A stretch of DNA of 18,665 bases from Comamonadaceae bacterium (GTDB taxonomy: Bacteria; Pseudomonadota; Gammaproteobacteria; Burkholderiales; Burkholderiaceae_C), in the NCBI GenBank assembly GCA_947374705.1, contig CANCDA010000023.1:1-18665 (forward strand), given 5' to 3'. Shown piece by piece: positions 1 to 7,638 of this stretch. The notes under the pieces are model-generated. The model ran no database searches. It was given only the letters and a program-made list of their open reading frames with translations, and was not told the DNA's origin. Numbering within the stretch: position 1 is the stretch's first letter; each line of letters begins with the position of its first letter. Made by a program: the position numbers and the translations under genes.

Positions 1-126
1 ATTTTGCAAGGCATCGCCAAACGGGTCGAAAACGGCACAGCCTCCAGCGCCCAGGCCGTCAAGTCAGCAGCCGGGGCACGGCCACTGGCTCAGATGGCTT
101 GGCGATTGGCGCAACAAAGCAACTGA
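1..126 (+). CDS. C-terminal end of an unidentified protein (partial, cut by window edge)
   Basis: Frame 1 is open from the first base to a TGA at 124-126 and gives 41 residues ending in WRLAQQSN. The stretch is rich in Ala, Gln and Arg and looks like an amphipathic C-terminal tail (KRVENGTASSAQAVKSAAGA). It shows no recognisable domain or motif, so no function is assigned. It is read in the same direction as the downstream glutathione S-transferase, with 88 nt between them. That gap holds an inverted repeat, which may end this transcript. The alternative is that this is chance open frame; the clean stop just before a gap and a sensible amino-acid composition argue mildly for a real gene end. 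Confidence 0.45.
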   Translation: MLQGIAKRVENGTASSAQAVKSAAGARPLAQMAWRLAQQSN

Positions 127-164
127 TTGCACGTGCTTAGAATTCGCCCTGTCTGATGACTGTT

Positions 165-185
165 CTGCGCAGTGTCATTGCGCAG
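165..185 (+). terminator. Inverted repeat upstream of the GST gene (possible terminator or operator)
   Basis: Arms CTGCGCA (165-171) and TGCGCAG (179-185) are a perfect 7-bp inverted repeat around a 7-nt loop. A pyrimidine-rich stretch follows (CTTCTATCCTTTTT, 186-199), but its T run starts about 10 nt after the stem, which is late for an intrinsic terminator. It could end the partial upstream gene or be a binding site controlling the GST gene, whose ATG is at 215. The symmetry is seen directly; the function is inferred. Confidence 0.35.
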
Positions 186-214
186 CTTCTATCCTTTTTA
201 CCTGGAACCAACCA

Positions 215-907
215 ATGATTGACGTTTACTCCTGGGCCACGCCCAACGGCCACAAAGTCCACATCATGCTGGAGGAGTGCGGCCTGCCCTACACGGCGCA
301 CCCGGTGAACATCGGAACCGGTGAGCAATTCAAACCCGCCTTCCTCAAGCTCAGTCCAAACAACCGCATCCCCGCCATCCTTGATCCGCAGGGGCCAGAT
401 GGCAAACCGATTTCCTTGTTCGAATCAGGCGCCATTCTCTTGTACCTCGCCTCGAAGACCGGCAAATTCCTGCCTAAAACAGACCGTCAAAAGTTTGAGG
501 TGATGCAGTGGCTCATGTTTCAAATGGGGGGCGTTGGTCCCATGCTCGGACAGAACCACCACTTCCGGCTCTACGCCCCCGAGAAAATCGAGTACGCCGT
601 CAACCGCTACACCAACGAAGCCAAGCGCTTGTATGGCGTGATGGACAGACAATTGGCCAAGAGCAAATACATCGCGGGCAACACTTACACGATTGCCGAC
701 ATTGCCATCTTCCCGTGGCTGCGTAATTGGAAAAATCAGGGCATTGATTGGGCTGACTTCCCACATCTGAAAAAATGGTTTGACGCCATTGAGGCGCGCC
801 CAGCGGTGAAGCGCGGTGTCGAGGTGCTGGCCAGCCTGCGTAAGCCCTTGGTGGACTCCAAAGCCCACGAGAACATGTTTGGGGCCACACAGTACCAGAA
901 ACGGTGA
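215..907 (+). CDS. yfcG: Glutathione S-transferase, YfcG-like (Nu class, disulfide-bond oxidoreductase)
   Basis: This 230-aa protein closely follows the pattern of E. coli YfcG: start MIDVYSWATPNGHK, then SPNNRIPAI, SLFESGAILLYLA and the diagnostic GGVGPMLGQNHHF. Residues 1 to about 85 form the N-terminal thioredoxin-fold domain and about 90-205 the helical C-terminal domain. Thr9 and Asn11 sit where YfcG uses Thr9 and Asn11 to bind glutathione, and there is no catalytic Cys, as in YfcG. FESGA is the usual glutathione-contacting turn before helix 3. Family knowledge: these cytosolic enzymes have GSH-dependent disulfide reductase activity with little classical transferase activity. The ATG at 215 is chosen because it matches the YfcG N-terminus; the Shine-Dalgarno is weak. 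The gene is a stand-alone unit convergent with the pilus cluster and probably unrelated to it. Confidence 0.9.
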   Translation: MIDVYSWATPNGHKVHIMLEECGLPYTAHPVNIGTGEQFKPAFLKLSPNNRIPAILDPQGPDGKPISLFESGAILLYLASKTGKFLPKTDRQKFEVMQWLMFQMGGVGPMLGQNHHFRLYAPEKIEYAVNRYTNEAKRLYGVMDRQLAKSKYIAGNTYTIADIAIFPWLRNWKNQGIDWADFPHLKKWFDAIEARPAVKRGVEVLASLRKPLVDSKAHENMFGATQYQKR

Positions 908-913
908 ACCTTC

Positions 914-935
914 CGCCCTGCCCTAGCGCAGGGCG
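914..935. terminator. GC-rich hairpin between convergent GST and mshN genes
   Basis: Arms CGCCCTGC (914-921) and GCAGGGCG (928-935) form a perfect 8-bp stem with a 6-nt loop CCTAGC. The hairpin lies in the 15-nt gap between the two convergent stops and covers the mshN stop codon (923-925). It is in the right place for a shared bidirectional terminator, but no T run follows on either strand. It is either a weak or Rho-assisted terminator or an mRNA 3'-end stabiliser. Confidence 0.4.
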
Positions 936-2083
936 ACACCCGCCTGCCGCAGATAAGCCAGTATCTCGGGGCTGACTGTGCCGATGGCACGTGCCGCTTC
1001 AGCCAACTCTGCCGCCTCGGTGAGCTGACCTTGCGCCGCCAAGGACACCGCCGCACCCAGCATCCAGCGGGACTCACCTGCACGCAGCTTCAAGGCCATT
1101 TGATAGGCCCGAACAGACTCCGCATGACGACCCAGGCGTTGCGCTGAATTGCCCCGCACTGCCCACAAATCCGATTGACCCATCAAGGCGGGCTCCAGGC
1201 GCGTCAACACCTCAAGCACCGCGCTCACACGGCCCTCTGCCAGTTCCATGCGCACCAATTCGCGTACCAAGGATGCCAGCACCGACGCAGCCGCCTCAGT
1301 TGTCAAACCGCTTTGCGCCCGCTCCGTCACTGCCACAGCCTCACGCATCAAATCCAGCGCCGCAGAACGCGCGCCTGAAGTCCACAGGCTCTGCGCTTGG
1401 GCCAGTGTCTCTTGCACCGCCAGTTGCCGCAGACTCAACGAAGTTGGTGCGCTAGCGCTCAAACGCTCGGAAGCCTGCGTCGAAACTGAAGCCGCACTCG
1501 TCTGTGAAGGCTGCGATTGAGAGGCACTGCCTGCTGCTCGATTCGGGTTCACCTGGGTGGCGACAGGCGCATGGGAGGCCAGGCTTGTCGGCACGGTACG
1601 CAGGGCGCTCTCTAGGCGAAGCAAGAGTTGAATGGGCGCATTGTTGTTCACTGTATTGGTTGATGGGTTAGGCGCAGACAAGGCGCTTTTCAGAACGGGT
1701 TGAGGCTCTGGGACTGGTGTCTCCACATTGGCGCTCACGACAACCGGTTCTGGGGCCAGCGCAGCCACAGGCGCAGCCGGTGGGGTTAGAGGTAACGGCG
1801 CGATTTGAGCCACATGGGATGGCGCAGGCGCAAAAGGCTTGTTAAATATCACGCCAGTCTGACTGACGTACCAAGTCGCACCAGCCAGGGTGCACACCAG
1901 TAACATGGCCAGAAACCAACGCCACGACAGGATTGAGCGCTTTTCAGCCAGTACGGGCTTGCCCATTCTCACGGACGCCGTACCAACCTGGGCGGATTGA
2001 GGCCCTCGCGCGGATGTAGCCTTGTCGTGCTCGGTGGCCTGCCTGGCATCCAGGTCTCTGAGCATTTTGTTAATGACGCTCAC
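923..2083 (-). CDS. mshN: MSHA biogenesis protein MshN (inner-membrane TPR protein)
   Basis: The 386-aa protein begins MSVINKMLRDLDAR, the characteristic MshN start. It has a short cytoplasmic N-terminus, one membrane helix at about residues 53-74 (WRWFLAMLLVCTLAGATWYV), a long low-complexity Ala/Pro/Ser linker (about 85-210), and a helical C-terminal region (about 215-386) with tetratricopeptide-like repeats such as LWAVRGNSAQRLGRHAESVRA. The topology is that of a bitopic inner-membrane protein with a periplasmic TPR domain, thought to scaffold pilus or secretin components. The start is a GTG (2083-2081) that overlaps the mshM stop in GTGA, so it is translationally coupled to mshM. It is the last gene of the cluster and converges on the GST gene. 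The TPR assignment is by pattern only. Confidence 0.85.
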   Translation of the reverse strand: MSVINKMLRDLDARQATEHDKATSARGPQSAQVGTASVRMGKPVLAEKRSILSWRWFLAMLLVCTLAGATWYVSQTGVIFNKPFAPAPSHVAQIAPLPLTPPAAPVAALAPEPVVVSANVETPVPEPQPVLKSALSAPNPSTNTVNNNAPIQLLLRLESALRTVPTSLASHAPVATQVNPNRAAGSASQSQPSQTSAASVSTQASERLSASAPTSLSLRQLAVQETLAQAQSLWTSGARSAALDLMREAVAVTERAQSGLTTEAAASVLASLVRELVRMELAEGRVSAVLEVLTRLEPALMGQSDLWAVRGNSAQRLGRHAESVRAYQMALKLRAGESRWMLGAAVSLAAQGQLTEAAELAEAARAIGTVSPEILAYLRQAGVALR

Positions 2084-3015
2084 GCCCCGCCCCCTGCACG
2101 TTGTGTCTCTAACGCACCTGTTGGTTCAGTCATGCCCGCCTGTACCTTGGTGAACAATCCACGCGTGCGCCAACGTTGCCACCATGAGGGCGGGCGCTGC
2201 ACACCGGGCGTGTCCTGCGCCGCCAAGCGAACATGTCGCACATTCACCCGGTGCTCGTTCTCACCGTAAGCCAGCATCAAACATTTATGCGCCAAAATAT
2301 TGACCAGCCGGGGCACGCCACCACTGGCTTGCGCTAAAGCTTGTGCCGTGTGCTGATCGAATAATTTCACATCAGTGTGAAGATCATTGGCGGCAACGGA
2401 CAAGCGATGTTCCAAATAAGCCTGCAAACTATGCGCGGCCATCTTGCCCAAGTATTCACTGAAGGTAATGCGTTGCAGCAGTTGGCGAATTTGGGGCCGC
2501 GACAGCAAGGCATCCAGCTCGGGCTGCCCAAACAAAACGATCTGAATCAGTTTTTGTTTTTCAGTTTCCAGGTTGGACAACAAACGCAAACTCTCAAGCG
2601 TTGCCATGCGCGTGGCCTGCGCCTCATCAATGCAGACCAACACCCGACGCCCCACCGTGGCATGGCCCAACAAAACCTCTTGCAAGCCTGTGAGCACTTG
2701 ATGCCGACTCAGCGGTGGCGTGAGTTTGACGTTGAGTTCACGCGCCAACGTCATCAACAAATCATCCGCTCCCATGTCGGGGTTGGGAATGTAGGCGGTG
2801 ACGAACTCACCTTGCAGCGTGTTGAGAATTTGACGGCACAACACTGTTTTGCCGCAACCCACCTCGCCCACTATTTTGAGAAATCCCTCACCATTACGCA
2901 GTGCCACCAGCAGCGTATTCAAAGCCGCCTGGGCACCCGCATGGGGGTAGAAAAAGGCCGTATCCGGCGTGATGGAAAACGGAACCTCACGCAGCGAGAA
3001 ATGCCTCAGGTACAT
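2080..3015 (-). CDS. mshM: MSHA biogenesis protein MshM (ExeA/GspA-like AAA+ ATPase)
   Basis: The protein is 311 aa from the ATG at 3015-3013; a GTG directly upstream at 3018 would add one residue. MYLRHFSLREVPFSITPDT is the typical ExeA/MshM opening. Walker A is GEVGCGKT at residues 50-57 and Walker B is VLVCIDEAQ at about 125-133, followed by a sensor-type region (LVLFGQPEL-like IQIVLFGQPELDALL) and an arginine-rich segment (RPQIRQLLQRI). The ASGGVPRLVNILA motif in the lid is typical of the ExeA group. Family knowledge: such ATPases act at the inner membrane with peptidoglycan-interacting partners to help insert the secretin. The C-terminal tail (about 265-311) is variable and shows no clear membrane or peptidoglycan-binding domain. 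The gene starts 11 nt after the mshL stop, and its TGA overlaps the mshN GTG start. Confidence 0.92.
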   Translation of the reverse strand: MYLRHFSLREVPFSITPDTAFFYPHAGAQAALNTLLVALRNGEGFLKIVGEVGCGKTVLCRQILNTLQGEFVTAYIPNPDMGADDLLMTLARELNVKLTPPLSRHQVLTGLQEVLLGHATVGRRVLVCIDEAQATRMATLESLRLLSNLETEKQKLIQIVLFGQPELDALLSRPQIRQLLQRITFSEYLGKMAAHSLQAYLEHRLSVAANDLHTDVKLFDQHTAQALAQASGGVPRLVNILAHKCLMLAYGENEHRVNVRHVRLAAQDTPGVQRPPSWWQRWRTRGLFTKVQAGMTEPTGALETQRAGGGA

Positions 3016-3026
3016 CACTGCGTCGG

Positions 3027-4808
3027 CTATTTTGCCGTGCCATCCAGACGGATCACCCGGCTGCGCGCCACTTCCATGTCCTCCAGTGCAGCCCGTGAGC
3101 GCACCGTTTGCGCTTCCCAGTCCTGAGCGGTGCGGATGATGGAGGGCTTGATCAGCACCACCAACTCTTTTTTGCCACCCGTGTTAGCCCGGTTCCCCAG
3201 CAGGAAGCTAAAGGGGTTGTTCGAACCCGTCGTCCCCGGCACACCCGAAGCACTGTTGTTGGAAGTGGACTGCATCAAACCGCCAATGGCCACGATATTG
3301 CCGTCCTGAATGCGAACCATGGTATCGGTCTCGTTCACACTGCTCGACGCCAAAGGCAAACGGTACAGTCCAACGCTGCCCAGATCAATGCTTTTGGTCT
3401 TCTCCGTCACCGTGGTCACCGAGGGGTGAACGTGCAAAACAATATTGTTGCCCTCGTCAATCTGTGGAGTCACGTCCAATGCAATACCCGAGAAAAAAGG
3501 CGTCAGGGTCAAGGTGGGCAAGGTGGTGGAACCCGCCACACCCGCCACGCCGCTGCTCGTTGTGGTGCCCCCGGTGACGTTGGTGACGAAGTAATCGTCC
3601 GATCCCACTTTGAGCACCGCTTTCTGGTTGTTCAGCGTGGCCACCCGAGGGCTGGAAAGTGTTTGCACATTCCCCTGTGTTTCCAGGAAGCCCAAAACCG
3701 ATGCGAACTGGCTTGTGGCCAGCGCCAGCCCGAACAGACCACCGCCCGCAGCCACCTGGGGGAACGGCACCACACCAGAAATCGACTGTCCCGTCGTGTT
3801 CGCGTTAATCGCTACACCGCCCCCGATCACACCCAATGCCCCTGCAGTGCTGCCATCGTTACCCAGAGCCGCCCAGTTGACGCCGCTTTGGAAGCCGTCA
3901 CGCAACTCCACCTCGACAATTTTGGCCTCCAGCATGACCTGTCGCTCGACAGCGACTTGCGCGGCTTTAAGGAATTTCTCCACTTGGCGCAATTCATCGG
4001 GCATGGCGCGAATGGCCATGATGCCCGCCTGTGGGCTGCTGATCACGCTACGCCCATTGTCGGTTCCGATCATGCTGCGGATCGCATCCGACAGCTCAGC
4101 CCAAAAATCCGTCTGCGAACTGGTGGTCAAGCGGCTGCTGTCAGATGCAGCCACCCCCGTCGCGCCAGGGGTGGCGACCGGCGTGACCCCTGCTGCCCCT
4201 GGCAGGACTCCCGGCCTTGCCGGATTGGCCGGTGCAGACCCCGATGAAACACGCATCTCACTGCGCCCTACGCGCAAAGAATGCGGGTAGTTAACCGTGA
4301 AAATTCGCGTCTGCAAACTTGGTGCATAAACCGTAATGCGACGTCCTTCAATTTTAAAATCGTAGCCATACACGTCACGAATAGCTTCCAATGCCTCCTT
4401 CACCGTCACACCGCGCAGCGTGACCGACAAGGAGCCCGCCACATCCGGGTGCATCAACATGCTGTAGCGGGTGTCGGCCACGATGGCCAAAAACACCTCG
4501 CGGGCTTGCGCGTTGTTCACCAGCAAATCCAGCCGGGGTTCAGGTGGCATGGGGGCAGGCGGCGGTGCGGGCTCGGCCAGCACTTGGCTCACGCTAGATG
4601 GCACCGCCACGTTAACCGGGGCCTTAACGGGTGCAAGCTCGCTGCGAATCGCGTCCGCCACGCTGGGCGTTCTCAATGGACGATTGTCGGCGCACCCCAA
4701 CAAAAAACCCAAGGTCAGGGGCAAGCATAGAAAATAATGACGCATGGAAACCCAATGTGTTGGTCGTTTATTCAACGCTAGCTTCATGATCTCGACATTT
4801 TGATTCAT
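3027..4808 (-). CDS. mshL: MSHA biogenesis protein MshL (outer-membrane secretin, lipoprotein)
   Basis: Secretin of about 593 aa. A signal peptide with lipobox FLLGC predicts lipidation at Cys39 (numbered from the 4808 start). The next residue is Ala, consistent with outer-membrane sorting. Residues about 93-165 form the secretin/TonB short N-terminal type domain (LLVNNAQAREVFLAIVADT, LRGVTVKEALEAI). A Gly/Pro/Thr-rich linker follows at about 190-225. The secretin core (about 285-585) begins VERQVMLEAKIVEVELRDG and includes NIVAIGGLMQ and the closing KKELVVLIKPSII. The product should form the gated ring through which the pilus leaves the outer membrane. The start is uncertain: ATG 4808 has a GAG 10 nt upstream, 13 nt after mshK; in-frame ATGs at 4787 and 4745 are alternatives, and 4745 would give a compact 18-residue lipoprotein signal. 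The usual VPLLGDIP-type segment is degenerate here (see findings). Confidence 0.92.
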   Translation of the reverse strand: MNQNVEIMKLALNKRPTHWVSMRHYFLCLPLTLGFLLGCADNRPLRTPSVADAIRSELAPVKAPVNVAVPSSVSQVLAEPAPPPAPMPPEPRLDLLVNNAQAREVFLAIVADTRYSMLMHPDVAGSLSVTLRGVTVKEALEAIRDVYGYDFKIEGRRITVYAPSLQTRIFTVNYPHSLRVGRSEMRVSSGSAPANPARPGVLPGAAGVTPVATPGATGVAASDSSRLTTSSQTDFWAELSDAIRSMIGTDNGRSVISSPQAGIMAIRAMPDELRQVEKFLKAAQVAVERQVMLEAKIVEVELRDGFQSGVNWAALGNDGSTAGALGVIGGGVAINANTTGQSISGVVPFPQVAAGGGLFGLALATSQFASVLGFLETQGNVQTLSSPRVATLNNQKAVLKVGSDDYFVTNVTGGTTTSSGVAGVAGSTTLPTLTLTPFFSGIALDVTPQIDEGNNIVLHVHPSVTTVTEKTKSIDLGSVGLYRLPLASSSVNETDTMVRIQDGNIVAIGGLMQSTSNNSASGVPGTTGSNNPFSFLLGNRANTGGKKELVVLIKPSIIRTAQDWEAQTVRSRAALEDMEVARSRVIRLDGTAK

Positions 4809-4821
4809 AAGGAAATAACTC

Positions 4822-5211
4822 TTAAGGTTTGCTGCCATCAGCATTGACAGAAACAACCGTTCGCCGTTGGATGCCTTGAAAAATAGACACTTTGCGCAGA
4901 TCGCGGCCTTCACGCAACCAGACTTCAGTTTCGGTGATGCGCTCAATGCGAGCGGCAGCTAATTTTTGACCCACGGCATACAGCCGGGTACCCACGACCA
5001 CATGCGCACGCCCCTCCACCACCACCACAGAGATAGGCCCCTTGAGGCCCTCCTCTGCTGTATTTTTGCCCCCCTTGCCACCCTCACTCCAACCTGCGGC
5101 AGCGGGAGGAATAGTGGGGTCGCGCAATGCTTGCGCCTGAACATTCGCCAAGCCCAAGCCCCAAAGCACGAGCCAAGGCGCTTGGCGGCATAAAGTGCCG
5201 ATAAGTCTCAT
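4822..5211 (-). CDS. mshK: MSHA biogenesis protein MshK
   Basis: Small exported protein of 129 aa. Its N-terminal signal sequence (residues 1 to about 26, hydrophobic core WLVLWGLGLANV, predicted cut after VQA) is followed by ALRDPTIPP, a motif typical of MshK-type and related pilus-assembly proteins. The remainder is a compact beta-rich domain (ISVVVVEGRAHVVVGTRLYAVGQKL, VWLREGRDLRKV), resembling the periplasmic domain of PilP/GspC-like proteins that link the inner-membrane complex to the secretin. The ATG (5211-5209) overlaps the mshJ stop as ATGA, and the mshL secretin gene follows immediately. The assignment rests on the DPT.PP motif, size and position. Confidence 0.82.
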   Translation of the reverse strand: MRLIGTLCRQAPWLVLWGLGLANVQAQALRDPTIPPAAAGWSEGGKGGKNTAEEGLKGPISVVVVEGRAHVVVGTRLYAVGQKLAAARIERITETEVWLREGRDLRKVSIFQGIQRRTVVSVNADGSKP

Positions 5212-5846
5212 GGCGACTCTCCTAACAAATACACCTGAAGCGTCAACTGCGGGGGCTGCTTCTCGCTCATCACACTCATCGTGCCCCAGCGCAAAGCAGG
5301 GAGCGAACGCTCCAGAGTTTGCACGTAACGAATCAGCTCGGGATAAGCACCCGCCACCGTCAACTCCAACCCCTGCGGCTTCAAGCTGGGCCCGCTCAGC
5401 ACTGCAGCCACTTTATCGACGCTTGACTTGGTGCTAGGCTCCACGACCGGGCCCACTTTGACCAAAGTCAGCCCCTCGTGACGACGCAAAAAATGCGTCA
5501 AAACCTGAGGCAACTGTTCAGACGCCATGCCCCCGGTCGGCACTTGCTTGAGGGCTTGGTTCGTTGCTTCAATTTGCGTCTTGAGACCCTCTAACTCCGC
5601 CTGATAGGACTTGACCACACCCGTGCCACTGGCGCTGTTTCTAAAATCGACTTGCAGCGTGCGCAACTCGGTCTCTTGTGTTTTGAATTTTTTTGTGATT
5701 TGTTCATGGTGCTTTTGCGCCGGCTCCAGCCACAGTACCTGCGCCAAAGCCACGCAAGAAGCCAGCAAAGTGACAAACAAAAAGGCCCGCTCGCGCAAAC
5801 TCAAAGCGTCAATACGAACCGACTGAATTTTCCACCAGTTCTTCAT
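5208..5846 (-). CDS. mshJ: MSHA biogenesis protein MshJ (PilO-like)
   Basis: Bitopic inner-membrane protein of 212 aa: a short cytoplasmic N-terminus, one membrane helix at about residues 20-40 (AFLFVTLLASCVALAQVLWL), a coiled-coil-like stretch (about 42-100, HEQITKKFKTQETELRTL), and a periplasmic alpha/beta domain (about 110-212) ending in GTMSVMSEKQPPQLTLQVYLL. This layout and its position after a PilN-like gene match PilO/MshJ, which pairs with PilN/MshI2 in the alignment subcomplex. The ATG (5846-5844) overlaps the mshI2 stop as ATGA, and its TGA overlaps the mshK ATG in the same way. Confidence 0.85.
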   Translation of the reverse strand: MKNWWKIQSVRIDALSLRERAFLFVTLLASCVALAQVLWLEPAQKHHEQITKKFKTQETELRTLQVDFRNSASGTGVVKSYQAELEGLKTQIEATNQALKQVPTGGMASEQLPQVLTHFLRRHEGLTLVKVGPVVEPSTKSSVDKVAAVLSGPSLKPQGLELTVAGAYPELIRYVQTLERSLPALRWGTMSVMSEKQPPQLTLQVYLLGESP

Positions 5847-6526
5847 CGCTTAGCTCCCGCCACCGCTGCCACTGGCGGCATCCCGACGATGCTGACCAGT
5901 GAAAACGTCCACGCTGCTGGGCCGACACTGTCAGCAGCACCCACACCCACACCCACTAGCGCACCAACACGCGTGCTGGTGGCACGCTCCACCTTCACCG
6001 TGGACAAACTCTGCCCCTGCATCAAGGGACTGGCCGCAAGCCGTTTGACCCAGTCATTCAGGGCTGCAGGCTCCAGGGTGCGGCCCACAAGCTCCAGCCG
6101 ATTGCTGTCTGATTTGATCTCCGTCACCCACACTTGTGCGGGTATGGACTGGGCCACCAGCTGCATGCGTGCCGAATGGCCCCAGCCCTCCCGAAATAGG
6201 CCACGTTGAGACTCTTCCAGCAATTGTTCACGCTGTTTCAACTCGGCTTTTCGCGCTTGCAGCTCCTGTGTCCGATTGGCCTCTGCGGGCCCACTCACAG
6301 CCTTGCTCGCTTTAATGGCGGCCTGCATCCGAGTGATCTCAGCCTGGTTGGTTGTAATCGTGCGCTCCAATGAGTCGCTGAAAGATTGCAGCGTCCACAC
6401 CCAGTACGCGGTCATGCCGCCACCGAGCAACAGAAACACAGCCAAGGCCTGCAACATGGCGTGCGCCGAAAAATAACGCTTTTGCGTCAGAAAAATCGGG
6501 GTACAAAGATTGATTTGCTGTGCCAT
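5843..6526 (-). CDS. mshI2: PilN-like MSHA biogenesis protein (MshI2)
   Basis: Fimbrial-assembly (PilN-type) protein of 227 aa. The N-terminal MAQQINLCTPIFLTQK resembles the PilN INLLP-type motif that binds PilM. One membrane helix lies at about residues 23-45 (ALAVFLLLGGGMTAYWVW), a coiled coil at about 48-108, and a ferredoxin-like periplasmic domain at about 112-190 (QLVAQSIPAQVWVTEIKSDS, LELVGRTLEPAALNDWVKRL). The C-terminal 35 residues form a Gly/Ala/Val-rich tail (VGALVGVGVGAADSVG) of unknown role. The start lies 6 nt after the mshI stop. In Shewanella-type clusters a second mshI gene at this place is called mshI2, and the name is used in that sense. Confidence 0.82.
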   Translation of the reverse strand: MAQQINLCTPIFLTQKRYFSAHAMLQALAVFLLLGGGMTAYWVWTLQSFSDSLERTITTNQAEITRMQAAIKASKAVSGPAEANRTQELQARKAELKQREQLLEESQRGLFREGWGHSARMQLVAQSIPAQVWVTEIKSDSNRLELVGRTLEPAALNDWVKRLAASPLMQGQSLSTVKVERATSTRVGALVGVGVGAADSVGPAAWTFSLVSIVGMPPVAAVAGAKR

Positions 6527-6532
6527 GGTCGA

Positions 6533-7480
6533 TCAGAGCTTGCGGCTCTCGGTTCGCAACACCACACCCAGCAAAGGCCAGCACAACATGCGGTCGGCGT
6601 CCGAGCCGCCCTCAAACCCTGGGAACAGCGCCGACACATCAAGCGCCGACACCGGTTGCGCCAAAGGCTGGGCCAGCGCACGCACCCACGCATCGGTATG
6701 TTCACCCGCATAGACATTGACCTGATCCAGCGGCAAGTCTTGCCAAGTCCGCTCCCACAAATCAAGTGAGCGCTGCACCTCGACCACCAGGTTCTGCACC
6801 GCATTGCTGTCTGGGTCTGAGAGGTCTTGAAGCGACGTGCTCCCCAAGTCAATGCGGCGCTTGTAGTACAGCTCCTCATTGGCGCTGATGGTCAGCAAGA
6901 CATACCGCTCATCCATCAGCACGATGGCTGCGCGTGCACGGGCCAAGCGGTTTTCGCGGCGCGCTTGCGCCGTTTGCAGGTTGCGCTGCGCCAAGCCTTG
7001 AATGTCAATCACCTCCAGCGTGCAGCGCATGGCCTTGCTGATCTCGATCACTTCTCGTATCTGAGCGTTGGTCGCCGTCACGACAAATAAATTGGCGTTG
7101 GCACGGCCTTTTTCATCACCCACCCGCAGCACATCCAACGTCAAATCATCCAGATGCACGTCCACCATGTCGCGGATTTTCCAGCGCGCGGCGGCACGCA
7201 ACTCATCGGGCGCCACCGCGGGTGCTTCCACCTGAAACATCTGGTACTGCGCAGAGCGCAACATACCCGTCGCCTGGCAGCCCTTAAACCCCAAGGCCGC
7301 CACACGCTTGGCGAAGTCTTCTGCCGAGTCTGCGCCCTGGCGCTCCACGCCAAAGCGACGTACCTGAAAGCCACCCTCTTTAAGCGGCGTGGCCTGTACA
7401 TAGGCCAATGCATTGCCCGACCAGGCCATCACCAGCCGGTCAGATAAACGCGAACGCTGCCACGGCCACTGCATGTTCAA
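6533..7480 (-). CDS. mshI: MSHA biogenesis protein MshI (PilM-like, actin-fold)
   Basis: Soluble protein of 315 aa without a signal peptide or membrane helix. The N-terminal QRSRLSDRLVMAWSGNALAYVQ and the later NLFVVTATNAQIREVIEISK match the pattern of MshI/PilM-type proteins, which have an actin-like ATPase fold and sit on the cytoplasmic face, binding the N-terminus of the PilN partner. ARAAIVLMDERYVLLTIS looks like the phosphate-binding beta-hairpin region. The gene is the first after the 158-nt gap behind mshQ. A strong AGGAG lies at 7486-7490; it is 5 nt before a TTG (7480) and 11 nt before an ATG (7474), so the start could be either, differing by two residues. The immediate neighbour mshI2 fits a PilM-PilN pair. 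Confidence 0.85.
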   Translation of the reverse strand: MNMQWPWQRSRLSDRLVMAWSGNALAYVQATPLKEGGFQVRRFGVERQGADSAEDFAKRVAALGFKGCQATGMLRSAQYQMFQVEAPAVAPDELRAAARWKIRDMVDVHLDDLTLDVLRVGDEKGRANANLFVVTATNAQIREVIEISKAMRCTLEVIDIQGLAQRNLQTAQARRENRLARARAAIVLMDERYVLLTISANEELYYKRRIDLGSTSLQDLSDPDSNAVQNLVVEVQRSLDLWERTWQDLPLDQVNVYAGEHTDAWVRALAQPLAQPVSALDVSALFPGFEGGSDADRMLCWPLLGVVLRTESRKL

Positions 7481-7485
7481 CGCCG

Positions 7486-7490
7486 CTCCT
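7486..7490 (-). promoter_or_regulatory. Ribosome binding site of mshI
   Basis: The minus strand reads AGGAG at 7490-7486, followed by CGGCG and then TTG AAC ATG. It is one of the few strong Shine-Dalgarno sequences in the cluster and marks mshI as an independently initiated gene. It allows either the TTG at 7480 (5-nt spacing) or the ATG at 7474 (11-nt spacing). Confidence 0.7.
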
Positions 7491-7599
7491 GTGAATTAAT
7501 TTGTTTCATTTCCATATTTTCTTAACCGTTGATTTTGCTCTACTTTCCATAGCTGTCGCCTGGAAATAGGAAAACCCTTAGTCAATTGCCAGCACTTTG

Positions 7600-7615
7600 C
7601 ACCGCAGGGGCGGTG
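7600..7615. other. GC-rich hairpin in the mshQ-mshI gap
   Basis: Arms CACCGC (7600-7605) and GCGGTG (7610-7615) form a perfect 6-bp stem with a 4-nt loop in the 158-nt gap (7481-7638) between mshQ and mshI. The leftward strand continues CAAAGTGCTGG, with no T run, so it is not a standard intrinsic terminator. It may attenuate transcription or stabilise the mshQ mRNA end. The minus strand also holds TTGACT (7585-7580), but no matching -10 box lies at a normal distance, so no promoter is called. The rest of the gap is AT-rich and otherwise empty. Confidence 0.3.
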
Positions 7616-7638
7616 GCATTCAACCTCGAAACGACAGC

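Noticed and set aside
3108..4247. Long rightward open frame (379 codons) opposite mshL
   Set aside because: It is antisense to a clear secretin gene, is rich in His/Arg/Gln as expected for a shadow frame, and shows no domain or ribosome binding site.
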